Positions 1 through 6,946 of a DNA stretch of 64,000 nucleotides are shown here, in pieces (position 1 is the first letter of the stretch; every line of letters starts with the position of its first letter). Where the stretch lies: contig VAXW01000004.1 of assembly GCA_005884115.1 (NCBI GenBank), positions 62,001 to 126,000 of the forward strand, written 5' to 3'. Made by a program: the position numbers and the translations under genes. Under the pieces are notes generated by a model, which ran no database searches, was not told where the DNA came from, and saw nothing but the letters and a program-made list of their open reading frames with translations. The DNA is from Actinomycetota bacterium (GTDB taxonomy: Bacteria; Actinomycetota; Thermoleophilia; Solirubrobacterales; Solirubrobacteraceae).

Positions 1-385
1 CCGTGAAATCGATGCCGACTGCGCGCCCGGAATCACCGACCTGGACCGCGGCGATGAACACGTCCGTGCCGGACCCCGAGCCGAGATCCAAGACTTTCTC
101 GGCTGTCTCGAGCGCGGCGAGCTCGAAGTAGTAGCCAACGCCCGCGAACGAGGCGAGCGCTTCGGCTGGGACCGCCTCGAGGACGTTCTGCGGATAACCG
201 AGATGCAGCGCCAGATCGCGTCCCACTTCAAAATGAAGCTCCGCCTCCTCTTCGCGCGCCACGTGGCGGTACATCTCTTTGACCTCTGCCTCGAGCTGCT
301 CGGCGTCAACGAGCGAGCTGGCGTCAGCTTGCGGCAGTGTCTCCGCCCGTGCCATCTCATCGTCTAGCGGCGTGGCTGGATCCAT
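1..385 (-). CDS. SAM-dependent methyltransferase, ArsM-like (C-terminus outside window)
   Basis: The first 128 codons of a class I SAM methyltransferase run off the left edge. Residues about 75-128 contain an ASFAGVGYYFELA segment, then the SAM-binding motif VLDLGSGSGTDVFIAA and VGIDF. This resembles the arsenite methyltransferase (ArsM/UbiE-like) group, where the same FAGVG-to-LDLGSG spacing is seen. The catalytic cysteines that would prove arsenite methylation lie partly beyond the window, so the substrate is open. The ATG at 385 has a good ribosome site (AGGGGG about 7 nt upstream). It is divergent from the large cyclase gene that starts at 717. Confidence 0.75.
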   Translation of the reverse strand, partial: MDPATPLDDEMARAETLPQADASSLVDAEQLEAEVKEMYRHVAREEEAELHFEVGRDLALHLGYPQNVLEAVPAEALASFAGVGYYFELAALETAEKVLDLGSGSGTDVFIAAVQVGDSGRAVGIDFT

Positions 386-716
386 GTTGAACCCCCTTGT
401 TGATCGGCCCCTGTCTTCGCCCGGTGTTGCCTCACGACCATACCCGCGCCAGATGCCGCTGCTCGGGCGAAGACCTCGATCGACGACCCCACGTTCCTGG
501 TGCCCGCTAAGCGACACCTGATGAGACGCCTCGCGCGAGCCGAGGCACGTACGGTCAGCCCATCCGGGCTGCTATTTGCGGATGCATCGCCAAGCGGGGC
601 GCGGCAAGGCCGGAACTGACGCGGGACCCTCCGCAACGCCTCGTTCGGCGCGCCGCTCCAGCGACACCGACTCGTGTAAGCTCCGTTTTCCGTCGGCATT
701 CGCCCTGAGCGCGACA
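386..716. other. Divergent intergenic region with one hairpin
   Basis: These 331 bases separate the divergent methyltransferase and cyclase genes. The only clear structure is a 6-bp stem hairpin (CAGCCC-ATCC-GGGCTG, 556-571) followed by CTATTT, which could be a weak terminator or leader structure for rightward transcripts. No convincing promoter pair was recognised. An open frame from 576 extends the cyclase gene upstream, but its residues look non-coding. Confidence 0.4.
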
Positions 717-3700
717 ATGGACTGCCCATCCTGCGGCTACGTGAACCGTGAGAACGCGCGTTTTTGCGCGGAGTGCGCCACGCCACTTATCGAGACGGTC
801 ACGTGCCCGTCGTGCGGCACGGCCCATCCCTCAGCAGCGAGGCACTGCGACAGCTGTGGCCGGGCACTAGCCGACGCTGCCGCGCCGATCGCTGCGCCTG
901 ACTCGCGCTCGCACCCCCCGGAGCACCTCGCCGAGAAGATCCGAGCCGGTCGCTCCACCCTGGAGGGAGAGCGCAAGCAGGTGACTGTGCTCTTCGCCGA
1001 TGTGATGGGTTCGATGGAGCTCGCCGAGCAGAGCGACCCGGAGGAGTGGCGGCGGATCATGGAGCGTTTCTTCTCGATCCTGTGCGCGGGCGTGCACCGC
1101 TTCGAGGGCACCGTCGACAAGTTCACCGGCGACGGGATCATGGCCCTGTTCGGAGCACCGGTCGCGCACGAGGATCATGCCCGGCGCGCCTGCTACGCGG
1201 CGCTTCATCTCCAGCACGAGCTCGCCGCCTACGCGGCGGAGCTGCGCCGCGGGCTGGGGCTCAGCTTCTCCGTCCGCATGGGCCTGAACTCCGGCGAGGT
1301 GGTGGTCGGACAGATCGGCGAGGACCTCGCCATGGAGTACACCGCGGTCGGCCACACGGTCGGCCTCGCGCAGCGGATGGAGCAACTCGCCGAGCCGGGC
1401 AAGGCGTATCTCACCGAGCACACGGCGGCGCTCGCCGAGGGCCACCTCGCGCTCGAGGACCTGGGCGAGTTCCAGATCAAAGGCGTCACACGGCCACTGC
1501 GGGTGTCTGAGCTGAGCGGGATGGGTGCGGCCCGTGGGCGCCTTGATGTCTCACGTGCACGCGGCTTCTCCCGCTTCGTGGGACGCGCTGAGGAGCTCGC
1601 GATGCTGGAGAGCACCCTGGAGCACGCCTTCGCCGAGCAGGGGCAGGTGATCGGGATCGTGGGCGAGGCCGGCGTGGGCAAGAGCCGCCTCTGTCACGAG
1701 TTCGCAGAGCGCGCCCGGGCGCGGGGCACACGCGTGTATCAAGTCGCGGGCCAGGCGCACGCCAAGTCGGTGCCGCTGATGCCCGTGCTGCAGTTTCTGC
1801 GCGACTTCTTCGACATCTCAGAGCGCGACTCCGAGCGCAGCGCGCGCGAGCGGATCGCAGGCAAGCTCTTGCTGCTCGACAGATCCTTCGACGAGGACCT
1901 GCCCCTGCTCTTCGACTTCCTCGCGGTACCCGATCCCCTGCGCCCGGCGCCTCGCATGGACCCGGAGGCGCGCCAGCGCCAGCTGTTGGGCCTGATGAAG
2001 CGCCTGACCTACTTTGAGAACGCGCGTGAGCCGAGCATCCGCGTGTTTGAGGACCTGCACTGGCTCGACCCGGCGACCGAGGTCTTCCTCGCCAACCACG
2101 TCGAGGCGGTCCAGGCGACGCGGAGTTTGACGGTCGTCAACTTCCGGCCCGAGTACCACGCACCCTGGATGTCGAGGTCCTACTACCGCCAGATCGCGCT
2201 CGCCCCGCTGGGTCCCGAGGCGATCGAGGAGCTGCTCGACGACCTGCTGGGCTGCGATCCCTCGCTCGATGGGCTGTCGGAGGTCATTCGTGAGCGGACC
2301 GCCGGCAACCCGTTCTTCGTCGAGGAGCTCGTGCTGGGGCTGGCCGAGGCGGGCAGCCTGGAAGGCGAGCGTGGTGCCTACAGGCTCGTGAGGCCGGTCG
2401 AGGATGCGGCTGTGCCGGCCAGTGTCAAGGCCGTCCTCTCGGCGCGGATCGACCGGCTGTCGGCGCGCGAGAAGGCGGTGGTGCAGGCGGCGGCGGTGAT
2501 CGGCAAGGAGTTTCCCCAGCCCGTCCTGGAAGGCGTCGTCGACCTGGCGCCCGAGGAGCTCGAAGATGCGCTCCGAAGTCTCGTAGCGGGCGAGTTCGTC
2601 TACGAGCAGGAGCTCTATCCCGAGGCTCTGTACGCGTTCAAGCACCCGCTGACGCAGGAGGTCGCCTACGGCTCGCAGCTCGGCGAGCGTCGCGCCAAAG
2701 TCCACGCCGCGGTCGCCAGGGCGATCGCGGCGCACTACCCCGAGCACCTCGAGGAGCGCGCGGCTCTCCTGGCCCAGCATTGGGAGGCCGCCGGCGAGAC
2801 GCTTGAGGCGGCGCGCTGGCACGCGCGCGCCGCGGCCTGGTCGGGAAGCGGCGACCCGACCGAGGCGCTCGAGCACTGGCGCAAGGTGCGCGAGCTCGCC
2901 GATGTGCTGCCGCCGTCGCAGGAGACGACCGAGCTGGGCCTTCAAGCGAGGATCTCCTTGCTCAACTATGGCTGGCGCCTCGGCATCTCCCACGAGCAGG
3001 CGGAAGCACTGTTCACCGATGCCGAGCAGATCGCATCGCGGGCCGGGGACGTTCGCTCGCGGGCGCTCCTGCTCTTGAGCTACGGGATTCTCAGGGGCGT
3101 CAGCGACGGAGACGTGCGTGACTACGCCGGGCTCGCCCGCCAGGCGATCGCGTTGGCCGAGGAGTCGGGTGACCCGGAGCTCTACGTGGCCATCGCGACC
3201 GGCACGTACGCCCTCTTCTGCATCGGCGAGTACGACGAGGCCGTGGCGATCTGCGACCGTGCGATCGAGCTGGCGGACGGCAACCCCGCTGTCGGCGCCG
3301 GCTCCCTTGTCGCCTGCCCCTACGCCTGGTGCCACGGGATGAAGGGGTTCTTCCTCGTCGCGCTGGGCGAGCTCGATGAGGCACGGAAGCTGCTCGAGCA
3401 AGGGAGGAAGATCGCCCGCGAGCAGGGGGACATCGAGGTCGTCGGCTGGAGCCACATGTGGTCGAGCTGGCATGCGTACCTCCAGGGAGAGCCCGAGGCC
3501 GCGCTCGCGCATGCCCAACAGGCGCTCGAGATCGCCGAGCGTATCGGGGACTCGTTCTCCCGCGCTTGGGCGTGGTTCCAGCTCGGCTTGGCGGAGCGGA
3601 TGCAGGGCCAGTGGCAGCGCGCGATCGAGGCGCTCGAGCGCTCTGCCGCGATCGCCAGGGAAGGCCGCACGGCGCTCGAGGGGGAGGCTTGGCGCCTCGC

Positions 3701-4094
3701 GCTGCTCGGCGAGTCATACCTCGGCCTCGGGGACGCGGATCGGGCCCGCACCCTGGTCGCCGAGGCAATCGACGTTGCCGCGGCGCGCGGACACTCTGCC
3801 TATGAGGTCCTCGCGAACTTGGCGCTGGCACGGGTCCTGCTCGGCTCGGTCGGCGCCGCAGCGCGCGCGGAGATCGAGGCGGCGCTGGCGCGGGCCCTCG
3901 AAGTGGCGCGCGACACGGACGCGAAGTCCTTTGAACCGATGATTCACGTCGAGCTCGCCGAGCTGGCCCGCCACGGCGGCGAGGAGGAGGACTGCCAACG
4001 GGAGCTGCGCGGGGCGCACCGGTTGTTCACCGAGATCGGCGCGAGCGGCCACGCCGAGCGCTTGGCGGGCGAGCTGGCGCTGCTGGCGAGCTAG
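717..4094 (+). CDS. Zinc-ribbon / class III nucleotidyl cyclase / AAA ATPase / TPR protein
   Basis: A 1125-residue cytoplasmic signalling protein. Two zinc ribbons come first (Cys 3, 6, 17, 20 and Cys 30, 33, 44, 47). A class III cyclase domain follows at about 85-255 with metal aspartates D95 (LFADVMG) and D139 (FTGDGIM). Then comes an AAA/NB-ARC-like ATPase with P-loop GEAGVGKS (K322) and a Walker-B-like VFEDLHWLD. The C-terminal 450 residues are TPR-like helices. In the cyclase signature YTAVGHTVGLAQRM the usual asparagine is glycine (G216), while the arginine (R220) is kept, so cyclase activity may be weak or altered. The start is placed at ATG 717, where the zinc ribbon begins. The in-frame ATG at 576 adds 47 low-complexity residues. 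Partners are not apparent nearby. Confidence 0.9.
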   Translation: MDCPSCGYVNRENARFCAECATPLIETVTCPSCGTAHPSAARHCDSCGRALADAAAPIAAPDSRSHPPEHLAEKIRAGRSTLEGERKQVTVLFADVMGSMELAEQSDPEEWRRIMERFFSILCAGVHRFEGTVDKFTGDGIMALFGAPVAHEDHARRACYAALHLQHELAAYAAELRRGLGLSFSVRMGLNSGEVVVGQIGEDLAMEYTAVGHTVGLAQRMEQLAEPGKAYLTEHTAALAEGHLALEDLGEFQIKGVTRPLRVSELSGMGAARGRLDVSRARGFSRFVGRAEELAMLESTLEHAFAEQGQVIGIVGEAGVGKSRLCHEFAERARARGTRVYQVAGQAHAKSVPLMPVLQFLRDFFDISERDSERSARERIAGKLLLLDRSFDEDLPLLFDFLAVPDPLRPAPRMDPEARQRQLLGLMKRLTYFENAREPSIRVFEDLHWLDPATEVFLANHVEAVQATRSLTVVNFRPEYHAPWMSRSYYRQIALAPLGPEAIEELLDDLLGCDPSLDGLSEVIRERTAGNPFFVEELVLGLAEAGSLEGERGAYRLVRPVEDAAVPASVKAVLSARIDRLSAREKAVVQAAAVIGKEFPQPVLEGVVDLAPEELEDALRSLVAGEFVYEQELYPEALYAFKHPLTQEVAYGSQLGERRAKVHAAVARAIAAHYPEHLEERAALLAQHWEAAGETLEAARWHARAAAWSGSGDPTEALEHWRKVRELADVLPPSQETTELGLQARISLLNYGWRLGISHEQAEALFTDAEQIASRAGDVRSRALLLLSYGILRGVSDGDVRDYAGLARQAIALAEESGDPELYVAIATGTYALFCIGEYDEAVAICDRAIELADGNPAVGAGSLVACPYAWCHGMKGFFLVALGELDEARKLLEQGRKIAREQGDIEVVGWSHMWSSWHAYLQGEPEAALAHAQQALEIAERIGDSFSRAWAWFQLGLAERMQGQWQRAIEALERSAAIAREGRTALEGEAWRLALLGESYLGLGDADRARTLVAEAIDVAAARGHSAYEVLANLALARVLLGSVGAAARAEIEAALARALEVARDTDAKSFEPMIHVELAELARHGGEEEDCQRELRGAHRLFTEIGASGHAERLAGELALLAS

Positions 4095-4166
4095 GCGCCG
4101 TTCGCTTTTGCTTCGCCCCTGCGGCGTGCGCGGTTGCAACGGCGGGCCCCTCGTGCCCTTCAGAGA

Positions 4167-4194
4167 GGCAGCCAAAGACTCGAACCCCGCTGCC
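4167..4194. other. Hairpin containing a tRNA T-arm-like motif
   Basis: GGCAGC and GCTGCC (4167-4172, 4189-4194) form a 6-bp stem. Read on the minus strand, the loop holds GGGGTTCGAGTC, which looks like a tRNA T-arm. The rest of a tRNA cannot be folded around it. It lies between the cyclase stop and vapC. It may be a convergent terminator or a relic of an attachment site. Confidence 0.3.
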
Positions 4195-4240
4195 CGTGGG
4201 CGTCCATTGCGCGCATCTGTCGTGTAAAGGGCCTTGGTCC

Positions 4241-4633
4241 TCACGCGCGCGCGGTGACCGCGACGCGAGCCGCTCGGGCAAGCGAGGCCTGCCCATCATC
4301 GAGCGTGTGTAGCGCCCGTCCGGTCGCGGCGGCGGTGGCGACGATCAACAGGTCGGTCGCCTTGCTGGCGCGGCCCGTCGAACGGGCCAGCGCGAGGATG
4401 TCGCCGTAGTGCTCCGCCACGAGCTCGTCGACGGGAAGCGGCTCGAACGCCTGTCGAATCGCATTCAAGCGCCGCTGGCGAGCGGCCCGCACCGAGGGGT
4501 CTTCAGCCAGTCGCACGCCCGCTCGCAGCTCACCGACAGTGATGACCGAGATCGCTGCCGACTCCGGCAGGCCAGCCGCTGACGCCGAGACGCCTCCGAT
4601 CACGACGGAGGTATCCAGAAGCGCTCCCGTCAA
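4241..4633 (-). CDS. vapC: VapC-type PIN-domain ribonuclease toxin
   Basis: A 130-residue PIN domain, the usual VapC size. Its acidic pocket is visible as D7 (LLDTSVV), E35 (TVGELRAG), D94 (KATDLLIVATA) and D112/D113 near the C-terminus. VapC toxins are Mg-dependent endoribonucleases, often cutting tRNA or rRNA, held inactive by the cognate antitoxin. The start is a TTG at 4633 that overlaps the vapB stop as TTGA (4630-4633), so the two are translationally coupled. The RNA target cannot be read from sequence. Confidence 0.88.
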   Translation of the reverse strand: MTGALLDTSVVIGGVSASAAGLPESAAISVITVGELRAGVRLAEDPSVRAARQRRLNAIRQAFEPLPVDELVAEHYGDILALARSTGRASKATDLLIVATAAATGRALHTLDDGQASLARAARVAVTARA

Positions 4634-4908
4634 CGCCCGTCCCAGTCATGCTCGACGGATTCCTCCGCCGCCCGCAACCCGGCGACATCCTTCGCGAACG
4701 CCTTGTCGACAGGAGTCTCGGCGAGAAGCGCGCGGAGGCTCTCGCGATCGACCTCCACGCGGCGCTCTGGTTGCTCCCGCAGCGGGCCAAGTCTGGCCAC
4801 GGGGCGGCCGCGCACGGTGATCGTGAACTCATCGCCCGACTGCGCCCGTCTGAGGACCTCAGCGACGTTGTTGCGCAGCTCGCGCTGCGGTATGGACTGG
4901 TCAGACAC
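4630..4908 (-). CDS. vapB: VapB antitoxin, Phd/YefM-type
   Basis: A 92-residue antitoxin starting at GTG 4908. The N-terminal segment IPQRELRNNVAEVLRRA followed by FTITVRGRPVARLGPL is typical of the Phd/YefM DNA-binding fold. The acidic C-terminus (about 50-92) would thread into VapC. The longer frame starting at 4953 adds residues encoded by the operator and is unlikely. It is the first gene of a two-gene operon with vapC. A perfect inverted repeat directly upstream fits autoregulation. Confidence 0.85.
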   Translation of the reverse strand: MSDQSIPQRELRNNVAEVLRRAQSGDEFTITVRGRPVARLGPLREQPERRVEVDRESLRALLAETPVDKAFAKDVAGLRAAEESVEHDWDGR

Positions 4909-4911
4909 AGT

Positions 4912-4928
4912 TGCTACGCACTGTAGCA
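4912..4928 (-). promoter_or_regulatory. VapBC operator and -10 region
   Basis: A perfect inverted repeat TGCTAC-GCACT-GTAGCA lies 3 bp before the vapB start codon. On the minus strand it embeds a TACAGT hexamer (4920-4925) fitting an actinobacterial -10 box. Toxin-antitoxin operons are normally repressed by their own complex, so this is the natural binding site. Confidence 0.6.
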
Positions 4929-5004
4929 GTCGCCTTTGACACCGCGACGGCAACGCACGTGGCGAGCTGGGGCCGTTCTCAATCAGGCGGACCTCCCTCG
5001 CTGC

Positions 5005-5667
5005 TCAGGAGCCACATCGCCTCGGCCCTCGCCCTCCGGAACTGTATTCCCCCGCTGAACTTCTGCCCTCCACGTAGAGGCGTCCGGCGCGCGCGTCCCT
5101 GTGCCGCAGGCCGAGCGCCTCGGAGGGCAAGCGCAGGCCCGCCATGAAACCGAGCGCGACCATCAGCGCACCGCGCTCGCGCTCCAGCAAGCGAGCGGGG
5201 CGTCTCGACCGCGAGTCCTTCGCGCTGGCGCCGGCGCCCCGGCGCAACTGCTCCATGAGTAGAAACCACGCAGACGGGTCGATCGCCAGCGGATCGCGCG
5301 CGCGCCGTCCGCGGGTGAGCTTGTGCGAGGAGCTGCGGCGGCCGAAGCGGCCGGGCGACAGCAGCGGGTTGTGCGGGATCGCGCCCTCTTCGGCCGCCGA
5401 CAGCATCGAGGAGAGGACGCGCTGCGCCTGCACGACGACTGCATGCGACTTCCCCTCAGCGAGGCGCGAGCGCCAACGAACGAGCATCCGACGGTCCGAG
5501 ATGAGGTCGTGCAGCTGCTCATGCCCGAGCTCCTGTCGTATGTAGGAGTCGAAGATCGCGCGGTAGCCGTGCTGGGTAGCACGCGCCTTCGCGATCGCCA
5601 CCTCGTTGCTGAAGAAGCGCTCCCAATACTCGGCGACGGTTCCGAGGTCCGTGGGAGGCGACACCAC
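5005..5667 (-). pseudogene. Truncated tyrosine recombinase / phage-type integrase
   Basis: A 220-residue fragment of a site-specific tyrosine recombinase. Residues 5-110 match the SAM-like core-binding domain (AEYWERFFSNEVAIAKAR, then LSSMLSAAEEGAIPHNPLL). The catalytic domain begins with LMVALGFMAGLRLPSEALGL, which includes the first catalytic arginine. The reading then degenerates after about residue 195 (VEGRSSAGEYSSGG) and stops. The His-x-x-Arg and tyrosine parts of the active site are absent, and a full enzyme needs about 350-400 residues. The start is GTG 5667. It is probably a remnant of an integrated element next to vapBC. Confidence 0.75.
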
Positions 5668-5770
5668 ACCAAGCTAAGAACAGCTTGCGATGGATGTGTC
5701 GCTCGCCGACGCACCCGCGCCTGTTCTGCTTTGATTCGACCGCTCGAGCGCCGGGTAACGAGACCACGAC

Positions 5771-6238
5771 ATGGCACAGAAACTGAGCATCGCCGACCTG
5801 CGGATCTCCTCTGCTGCCTTCGAGGACCACGGGCGAATCCCCGCGCGCCACACGGTCGAGGGCGAGGACGTCTCTCCCCCGCTTCAGTGGTCGGGCGCGC
5901 CGGCTGGCACGAAGGCCTTCGTGATCGTCTGCCACGATCCCGACGCTCCGCTCGTCGACGGCTTCACCCACTGGCTCGCATACGGGATCTCGGCCGACAC
6001 CTCCGAGCTGCCCGAGGGCGCGGGCGGGCTCGTGGCGGGGACGAACTCGTATGGAAACGCGGGCTACGGAGGACCGGCCCCGCCACCCGGCCACGGCACC
6101 CATCACTACTACTTCTGGATCTACGCGCTCGACTCCGAGCTCGACCTGCAGCCCGGGCTCGAACGGCGCGCGCTGATCGACCAGATCGAGGACCACGTCC
6201 TCGAGCAAGCGCGGACAGTCGGTCTCTACGAACGCTAA
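5771..6238 (+). CDS. YbhB/YbcL family (PEBP) protein
   Basis: A 155-residue phosphatidylethanolamine-binding-protein family member, the normal bacterial length. Family motifs are visible: the CHDPDAP ligand-site motif near residue 55, HWLAYGI, and GTHHYYFWIYALD near 110-122. Bacterial members are small cytosolic or exported proteins called Raf-kinase-inhibitor-like, and their biological role is largely unknown. No signal peptide is seen. It is followed by a small hydrolase gene in the same direction and may be co-transcribed with it. Confidence 0.88.
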   Translation: MAQKLSIADLRISSAAFEDHGRIPARHTVEGEDVSPPLQWSGAPAGTKAFVIVCHDPDAPLVDGFTHWLAYGISADTSELPEGAGGLVAGTNSYGNAGYGGPAPPPGHGTHHYYFWIYALDSELDLQPGLERRALIDQIEDHVLEQARTVGLYER

Positions 6239-6311
6239 GACCCCACGCGGCCGACGATCAGCTTCGATCGAGGTCTGGCTCGCACACGGCGCATCGGGCG
6301 GGCCCGAGACG

Positions 6312-6767
6312 ATGCAGCCGTACATCGCGGGCCTGCGCGCGCTGGGAGTCGACGCGCGCGCGCTTCGCCTGCCCCGCGGAGCCGCCGAGCGAGCGATGGC
6401 TCCGCTTCGAGAGCAGGTCGGAGCAGGTCTGTCTGACGCTGTGATCGGCGGGCATTCCTACGGCGGCAGGGTCGCGAGCATGGTCGCGGCGCAGACCGCG
6501 CCGGCGGGCCTCGTGTTGCTCAGCTACCCGCTGCATCGCCCGGGACATCCTGAGGAGCCGAGAGCTTCGCACTGGAGTGAGATCGCGTGTCCGGTGCTCG
6601 TGCTCTCCGGCGATCGCGACCAGTTCGCGCGCGCGGATCTGTTGCGCGAAGCCGTGAAGCAGCTTCCGCGCGCGGAGCTGCACCTGTATCCGGGCATGCG
6701 CCACGGGCTTCAGCAAGTCGCCGACGACGTCGCCCGTCGCATCAGCGCCTTCGTGAGGGCCCCTTAG
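6312..6767 (+). CDS. Small alpha/beta hydrolase (KANL3/Tex30-like)
   Basis: A compact alpha/beta hydrolase of at least 151 residues. The nucleophile elbow GGHSYGGR (Ser about 48), the VLVLSGDRDQF strand carrying the acid, and YPGMRHGL carrying the histidine are all present. The first ATG is at 6312, but coding similarity continues upstream: codons from 6270 read EVWLAHGASGGPET, the expected first strand and oxyanion loop. No ATG, GTG or TTG is in frame there. The gene may start at ATC 6267 or the assembly may hold an error. The substrate is unknown. Confidence 0.78.
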   Translation: MQPYIAGLRALGVDARALRLPRGAAERAMAPLREQVGAGLSDAVIGGHSYGGRVASMVAAQTAPAGLVLLSYPLHRPGHPEEPRASHWSEIACPVLVLSGDRDQFARADLLREAVKQLPRAELHLYPGMRHGLQQVADDVARRISAFVRAP

Positions 6768-6777
6768 AGCGCGGCGC

Positions 6778-6853
6778 GGGGGCGCCCCGCCTAGGGTTCG
6801 GGGCGCCCCGTTGCCGTGCGCTGGGGTGCTCCGCCTAGGGTTCGGGGCACCCC
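6778..6853. terminator. Two tandem GC-rich hairpins, likely bidirectional terminator
   Basis: Two near-identical elements lie between convergent genes. The first pairs GGGGCGCCCC around GCCTAGGGTTC (6778-6809). The second pairs GGGGTGC with GCACCCC around the same loop (6823-6853). The shared CCGCCTAGGGTTCGGGGC core shows a tandem duplication with compensating changes in the stem. There is no T-run. Confidence 0.6.
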
Positions 6854-6946
6854 TTGCGCTGGTGCGTTGCTCTTTTGGGTGGTTTTGGGGTTGTTGTTGG
6901 TCTTGGGGTTGGTTGTTGGTCTGCCCAGGACTGGGACGGCCGGCGG

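Noticed and set aside
1818-3518. Long open frame opposite the cyclase-ATPase gene (566 codons)
   Set aside because: Low-complexity Arg/Leu/Asp/Val composition and no motif; it is an antisense shadow typical of GC-rich coding DNA. The same applies to the long frames opposite the hydrolase/GMC pair, the kinase, recQ, P450 and nrdJ.
4167-4194. tRNA gene on the minus strand (GGGGTTCGAGTC)
   Set aside because: The T-arm-like motif has a mostly G-U stem, and no acceptor, D or anticodon stem can be built around it.
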